This document shows positions 23,883-32,722 of a stretch of 64,000 nucleotides of DNA, piece after piece. The position numbers and the translations under genes were made by a program. The notes beneath the pieces are model-generated. The model had not been told where the DNA came from. It worked only from the letters and a program-made list of their open reading frames with translations, and did no database searches. The DNA comes from Allocoprococcus comes (GTDB lineage: Bacteria > Bacillota > Clostridia > Lachnospirales > Lachnospiraceae), in NCBI RefSeq assembly GCF_013300725.1, contig NZ_JAAIMM010000004.1, positions 1-64,000 of the forward strand, written 5' to 3'. Positions within the stretch are counted from its first letter, which is position 1; the number at the start of each line of letters is the position of its first letter.

Positions 23883-25765
23883 TACTTTGATTTCACTTCC
23901 CGCCATAATTCATTGTAGACAGCATCGTTTTTATCTCCAAGGAATTTGAAGGTCTCACATCCGGAGAGCTCGCTTGCATCCGGGAATGCAATCTTGCTGT
24001 TGCGGATGGACTCGTCTTCGATCAGTTCCCGCGCTGCTTCATTTGGAGTCGAGTAGGTGATGTACTCAAAGTTCTTCAGTGCGATGTCCGGACGGCAGAG
24101 GAAGTTGATGAACTTTTCTGCATTTTCCTTATGCTCTGCATTCTTCGGAATTACCCAGGAGTCGATCCAGATATTGGATCCTTCTTTCGGAATCACGTAT
24201 TCCAGGTTTGGATTTTCTTTCTGTGTGTAAATGGCTTCACCGGAGTAAATAACACCGATGGCTGCTTCGTTTCCGATCATCTTGTCACGCACCTGGTCAA
24301 CGACGTATGCCTGAACCAGAGGTTTCTGTTTGATCAGAAGATTTTTCGCTTCGTTCAGCTCGTCCAGGTCGGTTGAGTTCAGGGAATATCCAAGATATTT
24401 TAAGGTAACACCGAATGCATCGCGGACGCTGTCCTGCATCAGGATGCTGTCCTTGTACTTTGGATCCCAGAGAACAGACCAGGAATCAATTGGTTCGTCT
24501 ACCATGGTTTTGTTGTAAAGGATCCCGACAGTTCCCCAGCAATAAGGAACAGAGTATTTATTTTCCGGGTCAAATGCCTTGGACTGATCCATATAGGTCT
24601 GTCCGATATTTTTGATATTCGGAACATTATCCCAGTTGATCTCGTCGAGAAGATCGTTCTCGATCATACGCTGGATCATATAGTCAGAAGGGCAGACCAC
24701 ATCGTAGGAAATAGCGCCGGACTGCACTTTCGGGTACATGATCTCATTGGTTTCGTATTCTTCATAGACTACCTGGATACCGGTTTCTTCTTCAAAGATA
24801 TCCAGGACATCCGGATCCAGATATTCGCCCCAGTTGTAGACAATTACCTTTTCGGAGCCGGAAATCTTTGTCTTTGAATTGTAGAAAAATCCGCCGGCTG
24901 TAATGACGATCACGAGCAGTGCCGGTACGACACGTGTTACGACGAGGCGCATCGTGTGGCGTGCACGGGATGGCTTGCGGATCGTGCCGTTTTTTTCGTG
25001 AACTTCTTTTTCCGGTTTTAAATTAACCAGGAAGAGAAGGAAGAGCACCGTTACGAACATGAGTGTTGAAAGTGCGTAAATCTCCGGACGGATTCCTTTT
25101 CGTACTTCACTGTAAATCTTGGTGGACAGGGTATCAATTCCCGGTCCTTTGGTAAAGTGAGTGATAACAAAATCATCCAGTGACATGGTAAATGCAAGCA
25201 GGAAACCGGAAAGAATTCCTGGAAGGATATCCGGAAATACGACTTTGAAAAAAGCGTAGATCGGGGAAGCACCCAGATCCAGTGCAGCTTCATAGGTCCG
25301 CCGGTTGGTCTGCTTTAGTTTTGGCATGACACTTAGGATGACATACGGGATATTGAAGGTAATATGTGCGATCAAAATCGTTGTAAATCCCATCGTCATA
25401 CGGAATGCAATGAAAAGCAGCATCATGGATACACCGGTTACGATGTCTGCATTCAGCATCGGGATGTTGGTGACACCCAGCATAAAGGTGCGGAACTTGC
25501 GGTTCATGCTCTGGATTCCAATGGATGCCAGTGTTCCGATCACTGTTGCGATCAGCGCTGAAAGCAGGGCGATGATCAGGGTGTTGTATAAGGTGCTCAT
25601 GATCGCTTCATCCTGGAAAAGGGATACATACCATTTTCCGGTAAATCCGCCCCATTTGGCACGGGTTCTGGAACTGTTAAAGGACAGAACCATCAGTGTC
25701 ATGATCGGAGCATAGAGGAAGATCACGATCAGCAGTAAATATAAATTCTGTAATTTCTTTTTCAT
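23882..25765 (-). CDS. potCD: Spermidine/putrescine permease PotC fused to binding protein PotD
   Basis: A 627-residue fusion. Residues 1-260 form a PotC-type permease with six transmembrane helices and the EAA loop (AALDLGASPIYAFFKVVFP). A basic linker with one more transmembrane helix (about 280-300) leads to an extracellular PotD-type polyamine-binding domain (KVIVYNWGEYLDPDVL, then CPSDYMIQRMI and WIDSWVIPKNA). The fusion tethers the receptor to the membrane without a lipobox. It overlaps potB by 1 nt (TAATG). It imports polyamines with PotA and PotB. Confidence 0.93.
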   Translation of the reverse strand: MKKKLQNLYLLLIVIFLYAPIMTLMVLSFNSSRTRAKWGGFTGKWYVSLFQDEAIMSTLYNTLIIALLSALIATVIGTLASIGIQSMNRKFRTFMLGVTNIPMLNADIVTGVSMMLLFIAFRMTMGFTTILIAHITFNIPYVILSVMPKLKQTNRRTYEAALDLGASPIYAFFKVVFPDILPGILSGFLLAFTMSLDDFVITHFTKGPGIDTLSTKIYSEVRKGIRPEIYALSTLMFVTVLFLLFLVNLKPEKEVHEKNGTIRKPSRARHTMRLVVTRVVPALLVIVITAGGFFYNSKTKISGSEKVIVYNWGEYLDPDVLDIFEEETGIQVVYEEYETNEIMYPKVQSGAISYDVVCPSDYMIQRMIENDLLDEINWDNVPNIKNIGQTYMDQSKAFDPENKYSVPYCWGTVGILYNKTMVDEPIDSWSVLWDPKYKDSILMQDSVRDAFGVTLKYLGYSLNSTDLDELNEAKNLLIKQKPLVQAYVVDQVRDKMIGNEAAIGVIYSGEAIYTQKENPNLEYVIPKEGSNIWIDSWVIPKNAEHKENAEKFINFLCRPDIALKNFEYITYSTPNEAARELIEDESIRNSKIAFPDASELSGCETFKFLGDKNDAVYNELWREVKSK

Positions 25766-26583
25766 TAGAATGCTGTGCCCTCCCCGTCTTTATCATATTT
25801 GGCGATCAGAGCCATACTTGCAATGATGAAGATCATCAGGACAAGTGAAAGTCCACTTCCTACATGCCAGTTGCTTCCCTGCTGGAATTCCTGCTCGATG
25901 ACATTTCCAATCAGAAGGATCTTGCTTCCGCCAAGAAGGTTGGAAATAACGAAGGTTGTAAGTGCAGGGACAAATACCATGGTGATTCCACTGATGATGC
26001 CTGGAACACTAAGTGGAAGGATGATCTTGGTAAATGTCTGGATATTTCCGGCACCGAGATCTCTGGCTGCGGAAATAACATCTTTGTCAATCTTTACAAG
26101 TACATTGTAAATCGGCAGCACCATGAACGGCAGGAAGTTGTAGACCATGCCGAGGATGATGGCTGTCGGTGTGTTGATCACGTTCCAGGATGGCAGCCCG
26201 AAAAAGTGGAGAACGGAGTTGATGACACCGTTTTTCTCCAGAAGATTCTGCCATGCAAGGGTTCTTAAAAGGAAGTTCATCCACATTGGAAGGATGAAGA
26301 TGAGAACCACGAAGCTGGACTGGTTTACATTTCTTCCGGCAAGGATCATTGCCAGAGGATAGGCGAGAACCAGACAGATCACTGTGCTGACGAACGCAAG
26401 CAGAAGCGCAAGTCCCAGAGCCTTTAGGTTCTCCGGTGTGGTGATTTTGGCAAGGTTCATCCAGGTGAATTTCCCATCATTATCTGTCAGACCATAATAG
26501 AAGATCATGATCAGAGGAATAATAATGAAAGAAACTGCCCAGAAGAGGTACGGACCTGCCAGGAGTCGTTTGCTATTCTTCAA
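25765..26583 (-). CDS. potB: Spermidine/putrescine ABC transporter permease PotB
   Basis: A 272-residue inner-membrane permease with about six hydrophobic helices and the EAA coupling loop ([19 protein letters not shown]) that contacts the ATPase. It begins with a short cytosolic [14 protein letters not shown]. Its start overlaps the end of potA by 11 nt, and its stop overlaps the start of potCD. It forms the membrane channel with the PotC half of PotCD. Confidence 0.94.
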   Translation of the reverse strand: MKNSKRLLAGPYLFWAVSFIIIPLIMIFYYGLTDNDGKFTWMNLAKITTPENLKALGLALLLAFVSTVICLVLAYPLAMILAGRNVNQSSFVVLIFILPMWMNFLLRTLAWQNLLEKNGVINSVLHFFGLPSWNVINTPTAIILGMVYNFLPFMVLPIYNVLVKIDKDVISAARDLGAGNIQTFTKIILPLSVPGIISGITMVFVPALTTFVISNLLGGSKILLIGNVIEQEFQQGSNWHVGSGLSLVLMIFIIASMALIAKYDKDGEGTAF

Positions 26584-27646
26584 TTCCTACAGCCTCCTCA
26601 TCTTCAGATTCCGGTTTTTTCATGATCTGAATATCAAACGGGTCAACATGGATTCCAACCTCAGTGCCAACCGGGAACATATCGGTGCTGTGTACCAGCC
26701 ATTCATAGTTGTTGGCAAGGACTTCCATTTCATAGTGGACTCCTTTGAAAATCAGATGGGTAACGACACCCTTTAATGTGCCTTCTTCTGGTTTTACAAG
26801 ATCGATGTCCTCCGGACGGATGACCGCATCGACCGGTTTGTTGGTTCCGAATCCGGTATCCACACACGGGAATTCGGCACCGACAATATTTACCAGCTTA
26901 TCGCGTACCATAATGGCATTGAAAATGTTGCTATCGCCAATGAAGTCGGCTACGAAAGCATTTTCCGGCTCGTTGTAGATATCTTCCGGTGTACCGATCT
27001 GCTGGATGTATCCCTGATTCATGACAACAATCGTGTCAGACATGGTGAGGGCTTCTTCCTGATCGTGGGTAACGTAGATAAATGTGATCCCAAGCTCATT
27101 TTTCAGGCGGATCAGCTCATACTGCATATCCTGGCGGAGTTTTAAATCCAGGGCACCGAGAGGTTCATCCAGAAGAAGAACTTTTGGTTCATTTACAATG
27201 GCGCGGGCGATGGCAATACGCTGCTGCTGACCACCACTTAAAGAATCCGGATAACGGTTCTGGTAACCTTCCAGATTAACCAGTTTTAATGCATAATGAA
27301 TCTTATCATCGATGTAAGATTTTGATTTTCCTTTGATCTTCAGACCAAAAGCAATATTTTCAGCAATGGTCATATGGGTGAAAAGCGCATATTTCTGGAA
27401 AACAGTGTTGAGCTGCCGTTTATTCGGTGCAAGGGATGTAATGTCCTTTCCGTCGAAAATTACTTTTCCGGAGTCCGGATTTTCGAATCCGCCGAGAATA
27501 CGCAGAAGCGTTGTTTTTCCGCAGCCGCTAGGTCCTAAAAGTGTGAGAAATTCATTTTCTCTGATATAAAGGTTCAGGTCGTCCAGAACCAGATTGTCTC
27601 CATATGATTTGGAAACACCAACAATGTCAATCAGTTTGTTTGGCAT
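26573..27646 (-). CDS. potA: Spermidine/putrescine ABC transporter ATP-binding protein PotA
   Basis: A 357-residue ATPase: Walker [10 protein letters not shown] (about 38-46), Q-loop, signature [14 protein letters not shown] (about 133-146), Walker [12 protein letters not shown], the H-loop with [10 protein letters not shown], and a C-terminal TOBE/OB domain typical of PotA-type subunits. It powers polyamine import. It lies 21 nt downstream of the regulator gene, which shares its promoter. Confidence 0.95.
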   Translation of the reverse strand: MPNKLIDIVGVSKSYGDNLVLDDLNLYIRENEFLTLLGPSGCGKTTLLRILGGFENPDSGKVIFDGKDITSLAPNKRQLNTVFQKYALFTHMTIAENIAFGLKIKGKSKSYIDDKIHYALKLVNLEGYQNRYPDSLSGGQQQRIAIARAIVNEPKVLLLDEPLGALDLKLRQDMQYELIRLKNELGITFIYVTHDQEEALTMSDTIVVMNQGYIQQIGTPEDIYNEPENAFVADFIGDSNIFNAIMVRDKLVNIVGAEFPCVDTGFGTNKPVDAVIRPEDIDLVKPEEGTLKGVVTHLIFKGVHYEMEVLANNYEWLVHSTDMFPVGTEVGIHVDPFDIQIMKKPESEDEEAVGIEE

Positions 27647-27667
27647 ATGTGTAATCCTCCTGTGTAC

Positions 27668-28207
27668 TTAAAAACTTGGGGGAGTGCTGACCCAGATCAG
27701 GCGTGCCCCGGAAGAAGACGATGCTTCTATATAATGCTTTGCGCGGGGAGTAAAATAAAAGGATTCTCCCTTTTTAGCTTTGTAGACCTTATTGCCTACG
27801 TGGATTTTGACGGAACCCTGAAGCACGTATCCGAATTCCTCACCTTCGTGTGGAAGATCCGGGTAGGTTGCACCGCCCGGAGCCAGGGTAAGACGGATCG
27901 GTTCCATCATATTGCGCTGGGCATTCGGAATGATCCATTCGATCGTATTCTTCAGATCAGTATCCTTTTTTTCAAAATAATCCTCATCACCGAAGACAAC
28001 CTGTTCTTCCTCGTCATCGCTGAAAAATTCATTCAGATTGGTGCCGAGACACTGCAGAATATCAACCAGTGTGGCGATAGAAGGAGAAGTAAGATCCCGT
28101 TCCAGCTGGGAAATGAATCCCTTCGAAAGCTCACTCCGGTCTGCAAGTTCTTCCTGGGTAAGATTTTTCGCAATACGGAGCTCCCTTACTTTCTGTCCGA
28201 TGTTCAT
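27668..28207 (-). CDS. XRE-family regulator with cupin domain (PuuR-like)
   Basis: A 179-residue regulator: an N-terminal HTH (GQKVRELRIAKNLTQEELAD, LSKGFISQLERD) and a C-terminal cupin (about 110-179, with HEGEEFGYVLQGSVKIHVG). This architecture is that of PuuR-type polyamine-responsive repressors. Being the first gene of the pot operon, it probably represses potABCD and itself when polyamines are plentiful. Two CTAAACTNTAG sites overlap its promoter. AGGAGC lies before the ATG. Confidence 0.88.
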   Translation of the reverse strand: MNIGQKVRELRIAKNLTQEELADRSELSKGFISQLERDLTSPSIATLVDILQCLGTNLNEFFSDDEEEQVVFGDEDYFEKKDTDLKNTIEWIIPNAQRNMMEPIRLTLAPGGATYPDLPHEGEEFGYVLQGSVKIHVGNKVYKAKKGESFYFTPRAKHYIEASSSSGARLIWVSTPPSF

Positions 28208-28251
28208 AAATAGCTCCTTTCTGTAAATTGTTTGTAAAAATAAAAATAAAC

Positions 28252-28315
28252 CTAAAGTTTAGTATTTCTATACACACGACAAGATTTATTATACTATAGT
28301 TTAGAGAAAAAGCAA
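28252..28315 (-). promoter_or_regulatory. pot operon promoter with two CTAAACTNTAG operators
   Basis: On the minus strand TTGCTT (complement of 28310-28315) and TATAAT (complement of 28288-28293) are 16 bp apart. CTAAACTATAG covers 28294-28304, inside the spacer next to the -10. A second copy, CTAAACTTTAG, a near-perfect palindrome, lies at 28252-28262 downstream. These are the likely binding sites of the cupin regulator. Confidence 0.65.
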
Positions 28316-28616
28316 CCGTTTTATAAGGGAAATAGAGTTTTTTTTGAAAAATAGAAAACGAGTAAGAATTGACTGATTTTTGTTTGGATCACCTTTGAAC
28401 CACTTTTGAAAAATTGCATGAAAAAATCCTCCGGATCGAAAGAAAATTCGAAGGACTTTAGCTGATTACCGGAAAGTTTTGATTTGTCGATTCCATATGT
28501 TTGGAGGCGAAAATGATAGGATACTAATGAGGGTGTGGGAAGTGGATTCCTACATCCTTTTTTAGTGCGTAAAAAAGGATTGAATGTTATAATAATAGCA
28601 GATTGGAGGTGGATTA
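28316..28616. other. Intergenic region at the left edge of the accessory island
   Basis: No gene is supported. ATCCTTTTTTA-GTGCG-TAAAAAAGGAT (28554-28580) is a perfect 11-bp inverted repeat with a 5-nt loop. It is followed by a TATAAT box at about 28587-28592 and GGAGGTGG before the first cassette gene. An imperfect dyad CCTCCGGATCGAAAG/CTTTCGG-like patch lies near 28430. The base composition becomes more AT-rich from here on. Confidence 0.45.
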
Positions 28617-29096
28617 ATGCTAACCACACCATTAGGAGATATTGAAATATATGTAGATGACAACAAAGTTGAATATGCGGAAAAGAATATTGGAGTGTCA
28701 GAAAAATTATGTCCTGACGTTAATGGAAGATATGCCATTAAAATTGATTTTATTCCGGATGGAAAAATACATACAATCTCTTGTAAAATAAAGGGACATG
28801 TTTCATCTAAAAAGGATGGAATAGAATCAGGAGAGCGATTAGAATTGAAATCGTTTTACAAAGATAATACTAAATTGTCAATAGGTATGGAAGGCGAATC
28901 AGGATATTATGCTGATGGTATCTGCGTTTCAGATATATATGATTACGATAATGAGTATATGGAAGACGGTGTTTTATATTTGGTTATGAAAGAAACTAAG
29001 ACGACAACATATGTATTTGGCATTGCATGGATTGAAAGTATTACAACAGAAAACGACGTACAGACATGGTATGGAGCAGATCCAACATTATTTTGA
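28617..29096 (+). CDS. Unrecognised beta-rich protein, first gene of the island cassette
   Basis: A 159-residue protein with no signal peptide or membrane helix. Alternating hydrophobic pattern suggests mainly beta structure (IEIYVDD, YAIKIDFIPDGKIHTISCKI, VLYLVMKETKTTTYVFGIAW). The C-terminal end WIESITTENDVQTWYGADPT looks conserved in style but I cannot assign a family. GGAGGTGG lies 6 nt before the ATG. It begins 22 nt before the next gene and should be cotranscribed with it. Confidence 0.7.
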   Translation: MLTTPLGDIEIYVDDNKVEYAEKNIGVSEKLCPDVNGRYAIKIDFIPDGKIHTISCKIKGHVSSKKDGIESGERLELKSFYKDNTKLSIGMEGESGYYADGICVSDIYDYDNEYMEDGVLYLVMKETKTTTYVFGIAWIESITTENDVQTWYGADPTLF

Positions 29097-29117
29097 CAAG
29101 AAAGAAGGATAATTGTT

Positions 29118-30209
29118 ATGGGAAAACCGTTTAAAGATAAATTGAAAAACGTAGGAGATTTTATTAGTGGTACTATTGCAGAGGTAGAAAAACAGGCAAA
29201 AGGCAGTGAGGTGCTTGATAAGATTTCTAAGGGAACGAAAGAGGGTCTTGTGTTCGTATCAAACGGAGTAAAGGATGGAGCTGAAAAGATTACAAATGGA
29301 GCAAAAACAAGTGCTGATACGATAAAAAATGTAGTGACTGAACATAAAAAACAGGGCACACAAGACGATAACAAAGAAAAGCAGGGAAGTCTTGATGACC
29401 AACTTCATGATGCAGTAAACAGGTATAATGCGGCATATGCAGAGTTTGAGAATAACGGCTCAACGATTCTTAGACAGCGGGAACGATCTGTGGATTTACT
29501 GGAAAATGTTGAAAATGTAATAAACAGTATTGCAAATCATCCAAAGAATTTTGATGCAGATTTTAAGGAGATCCATCTTTATAAAAAAGAATTCAAAGAT
29601 GTATGTGATTATGCAACACAAGAACTTGATGCAGCCAAGAAATCCATGGCAGGTGTAGGTGCAGGAGTAGACGGAGGTATGGCTGTAGCCAGTTTGGCTC
29701 CGAGTGCAGCTATGTGGGTAGCAACAACATTTGGTACAGCTTCTACAGGAACTGCTATATCAACACTGTCAGGTGCAGCCGCTACTAATGCAGCTTTAGC
29801 ATGGCTTGGAGGTGGTGCAGCCGCCGCCGGGGGAGGTGGAATGGCATCAGGAACCGCATTTTTGGCAATGGCTGGTCCAGTAGGCTGGACAATTGGAGGA
29901 GCTACATTATTAGCATCAATTGCTCTGTTTGCAAATAAAAAAATCAAACTTGGTAAAGAAAAAAAAGAAGAGATTGAGGCAGTATTACACAATGTTGAAT
30001 CAGTTAGTGAAGTTAATGTCAAAATGCAGTCATTATTAGATAAGACGGAAAAATTAAGAAGTATGTTGAATGATCAGTACGGAAAATGTATGACTTACTA
30101 TGGAAAGAACTTTATGGAAATAGCAGATGAAGGGCAAATATTATTGGGAACACTTGTGAACAATGCAAAATCTTTAGCAGCAACGCTTGGTGAAACTGTG
30201 GAGGAATAA
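29118..30209 (+). CDS. Unrecognised protein with amphipathic N-terminus and Gly/Ala-rich membrane hairpin
   Basis: A 363-residue protein. Residues 1-80 are a Lys/Ala/Gly-rich amphipathic helix region resembling lipid-binding 11-mer repeats (VKDGAEKITNGAKTSADTIK). Residues about 90-175 look coiled-coil. Residues about 178-276 are strongly hydrophobic and Gly/Ala-rich, including AALAWLGGGAAAAGGGGMAS and LAMAGPVGWTIGGATLLASI, like glycine-zipper or interferon-inducible 6-16-type hairpins. The last 85 residues are a second charged helical region. I infer insertion into a membrane. No family is recognised. The next gene begins 5 nt after its stop. Confidence 0.7.
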   Translation: MGKPFKDKLKNVGDFISGTIAEVEKQAKGSEVLDKISKGTKEGLVFVSNGVKDGAEKITNGAKTSADTIKNVVTEHKKQGTQDDNKEKQGSLDDQLHDAVNRYNAAYAEFENNGSTILRQRERSVDLLENVENVINSIANHPKNFDADFKEIHLYKKEFKDVCDYATQELDAAKKSMAGVGAGVDGGMAVASLAPSAAMWVATTFGTASTGTAISTLSGAAATNAALAWLGGGAAAAGGGGMASGTAFLAMAGPVGWTIGGATLLASIALFANKKIKLGKEKKEEIEAVLHNVESVSEVNVKMQSLLDKTEKLRSMLNDQYGKCMTYYGKNFMEIADEGQILLGTLVNNAKSLAATLGETVEE

Positions 30210-30214
30210 AGTAA

Positions 30215-31678
30215 ATGATAGAAGCTAAAAAGATGATTAAAAGTGGGCAAGAACAAGCTGTTGCTTCATGGATTAATTACCTGAATCAGGTGCGATTAGA
30301 CAGATTGATGAAGACATTGCAGAAAGAAGAATCAAATCTGAACGATGCGATCTCTACCATTAGTGAAACACTTAAAACTATTAGCAGAGATATCGTGAAT
30401 AATGGAAAAGGACGAGGCGGCCAATATGGAATGCACGGATTTATTGCTGAAGTTGCAGAATGTGGTATTGGAAATGCCAGAGAACAGATAGAAGGAAAAG
30501 CACCAATATATGAATGGATTAATGATAATGGACCTGAAGATTTGAGAAGGGGAGCAACGCTGATCCAGCAGAAATTTGTAAACGGAGGCGGACATTTATC
30601 ACTACAGGCAATTCGTATGCATTTAAATGCTTATCCTAATTTCCTTGATAATGGAGGAGTATATCAGATTCCGGAAGACCATTACGAGAAAATCAAGCGG
30701 CTGCTTTCGATTTCAGAAAAAGAAGCAAATAAAATGCCGACTTCAACAGGCGATTTTTCTTTGAAACAGTGGAGAGAAGTACATGAATTTTTTAAAAATG
30801 GCGATATTCCATTAGATAAAGTAGAACCGTCCAAATTAAAATATTCTGAAGTCCAGAAAGGCACATACGAACAGACTTTTTCAAAAGAAAAGGGTAGTTT
30901 AAGAAAACGAAATCAGGAAAGAAAAGAACAGGCATATAATAAAAGTAAACCTACGTTATCTGAGGGAGTGAAAGCAACAGCAGCTGCAGCCGCAATGGAG
31001 GGTGCTATGGCATTGTGTCTGGAAATAGCTGAAAAAAGAAAGTCTGGTAAGAAATTCAATGTTTTTGATGAGAATGATTGGAAAGAGATTGCAGCTACTA
31101 CAGGAAAGGGAACCTTGAAAGGTGGTATACGAGGAGCATCTATTTATACATTGACAAATTTTACTGCAACTCCGGTAGCTGTAGCAAGCGCAATGGTAAC
31201 AGCAACATTTGGTATTGCGGAACAGGCATATCAATTAAAGCAGGGAAATGTAGATGAACAGAGATTTATTGAGAATTCAGAAATGTTATGTTTAGATGCT
31301 TCAGTTAGTGCACTTTCTTCATTTGCAGGCCAAGTATTGATTCCGTTTCCTGTACTTGGCGCAGTGATTGGCAATACTGTAGGAACCATGATGTATCAGA
31401 TCGCAAAAGATAATCTGTCAGCCAGAGAACAGAAGATATTTGAAGAATATGCAGAAGCAGTACGTCAGCTGGATGTTTCATTACAGGATCAGTATCAGAA
31501 ATTTGTAGATGAAATTGGTAAGGATACGAAGCTGTTCATGGAATTATTAAACAGGGCATTTGCACCAGACGTTCGTGTAGCCTTTGAAGGTTCTATTGAT
31601 TTGGCAAAATCATGTGGAGTACCAGTAGACGAGATATTAGATAACAAAGAAAAAATAGCATCGTTTTTTATGGATTAA
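30215..31678 (+). CDS. Unrecognised large protein with conserved soluble block and hydrophobic C-terminal half
   Basis: A 487-residue protein. The N-terminal 60 residues are helical. A block at about 65-155 looks conserved (GQYGMHGFIAEVAECGIGNA, then WINDNGPEDLRRGATLIQQK and a HLSLQAIRMHLNAYP segment). A Lys/Arg-rich linker (about 215-250) follows. Hydrophobic Gly/Ala stretches lie at about 252-270, 315-336 (FTATPVAVASAMVTATFGIA) and 365-392. The C-terminus is helical and acidic. The arrangement parallels the preceding protein, so the two may form a complex at a membrane. No catalytic motif is evident. Confidence 0.7.
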   Translation: MIEAKKMIKSGQEQAVASWINYLNQVRLDRLMKTLQKEESNLNDAISTISETLKTISRDIVNNGKGRGGQYGMHGFIAEVAECGIGNAREQIEGKAPIYEWINDNGPEDLRRGATLIQQKFVNGGGHLSLQAIRMHLNAYPNFLDNGGVYQIPEDHYEKIKRLLSISEKEANKMPTSTGDFSLKQWREVHEFFKNGDIPLDKVEPSKLKYSEVQKGTYEQTFSKEKGSLRKRNQERKEQAYNKSKPTLSEGVKATAAAAAMEGAMALCLEIAEKRKSGKKFNVFDENDWKEIAATTGKGTLKGGIRGASIYTLTNFTATPVAVASAMVTATFGIAEQAYQLKQGNVDEQRFIENSEMLCLDASVSALSSFAGQVLIPFPVLGAVIGNTVGTMMYQIAKDNLSAREQKIFEEYAEAVRQLDVSLQDQYQKFVDEIGKDTKLFMELLNRAFAPDVRVAFEGSIDLAKSCGVPVDEILDNKEKIASFFMD

Positions 31679-31691
31679 AAGAGGGCGTAAT

Positions 31692-32417
31692 ATGCACGCA
31701 ATAATAAGACAAGGCAATGGAAAATATTATATTTCATCGGTATTCGGCTATTATAGTGATGTAAAGTCAGAAGATGATTATCAGCGTTATCTTGAAAGAA
31801 TTCATACCCCATATTATATAGTATTCAATGAAGAAAAAACGAAATTGATAAAATGGTTTAACATACAGCCTGATACGGAATATTTAATAAAACGAGTACT
31901 GGTTATAGATTCTGATGAGAGTGGGTGGATTATAAACGAACAAGATGGCACGGGCGGTGTAGAATTTCTTCCAAGAGAACTAGCAGACAAAATTATTTCA
32001 GAAGGAGTTGTTCCTGATGATATTATGCAGCAATGTATAAAAATTGAAGAATCTTATACATATGAAGAGTATCGTGAGATTAAAACGAAAAAAGATATTG
32101 AAGACTTTGATTGGGCAACCGGAAATTTTCATGATGCATGTATTGAAGAACAAAAAATATTAGATGGTGGAGAACTGTATCTGAGGTTCACCGGGATATG
32201 GGGATGTCAAGTTGAAATTTGGTTTTGGGATGACTTGGAGTATTGTACGGACAGCAGAAATCCAGAATACTGGAATCCATATTGGTCATGTTCTACGCTA
32301 TTATTATTCGATGGATATGTGTATTTTGTAGATGAGGAACTCGAAGTGAATGAAATTACAGATGAATACTGCTGGTTTAAAGCCAGACATATGAAATACC
32401 ACATTATTCCAAATTAA
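31692..32417 (+). CDS. Unrecognised acidic protein with an FHD-type C-terminal domain (immunity-like)
   Basis: A 241-residue soluble, acidic protein. The N-terminal half (about 1-120) includes VFGYYSDVKSEDDYQRYLER and an ESGWIINEQDGTGGVEFLPR segment. The C-terminal domain (about 140-241) starts with WATGNFHDACIEE and is rich in aromatic residues (LRFTGIWGCQVEIWFWDD, YWNPYWSCSTLLLFDGYVYF). FHD/FHDS starts are typical of several small immunity-like families, so a protective role for the cassette is possible, but this is inference. It begins 13 nt after the previous stop. Confidence 0.65.
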   Translation: MHAIIRQGNGKYYISSVFGYYSDVKSEDDYQRYLERIHTPYYIVFNEEKTKLIKWFNIQPDTEYLIKRVLVIDSDESGWIINEQDGTGGVEFLPRELADKIISEGVVPDDIMQQCIKIEESYTYEEYREIKTKKDIEDFDWATGNFHDACIEEQKILDGGELYLRFTGIWGCQVEIWFWDDLEYCTDSRNPEYWNPYWSCSTLLLFDGYVYFVDEELEVNEITDEYCWFKARHMKYHIIPN

Positions 32418-32710
32418 ATGAGATATGCAGGCGATAATTCCAAGGTAGTCATGCGTAAAGAAAATATCAGAAGTGCTTTAATTCACCAATGCGTCCGTTT
32501 GTACTTGCCACAACGTCTATTGGTCAGGAGGGTCTGGATTTTCATAATTATTGCCGTGTGATTATGTACTGGAATCTTCCAAGTAATCCCATGGATTTGG
32601 AACAAAGAGAAGGCAGGAAGAACTTCTGGAGTATTTATTCAAGGAGTTCAAGGACACAAGTGGATTGAAGAAACTGTTTATCGACTTGAGTCCATTTTCA
32701 AAGGGAAAAG
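32418..32710 (+). pseudogene. Fragments of an SF2 helicase C-terminal domain
   Basis: Three reading frames together spell helicase pieces. RYAGDNSKVVMRKENIRSA lies at 32421-32478. A one-base shift leads to RPFVLATTSIGQEGLDFHNY and CRVIMYWNLPSNPMDLEQRE (about 32492-32611), the motif V/VI region of large SF2 helicases found in restriction and defence loci. A further shift gives EYLFKEFKDTSGLKKLFIDL, ending near 32719. The N-terminal two thirds of the helicase are gone, and an internal deletion follows the REGR motif. This is a decayed gene, not a functional one. Confidence 0.75.
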
Positions 32711-32722
32711 AAGGTTGATGTG

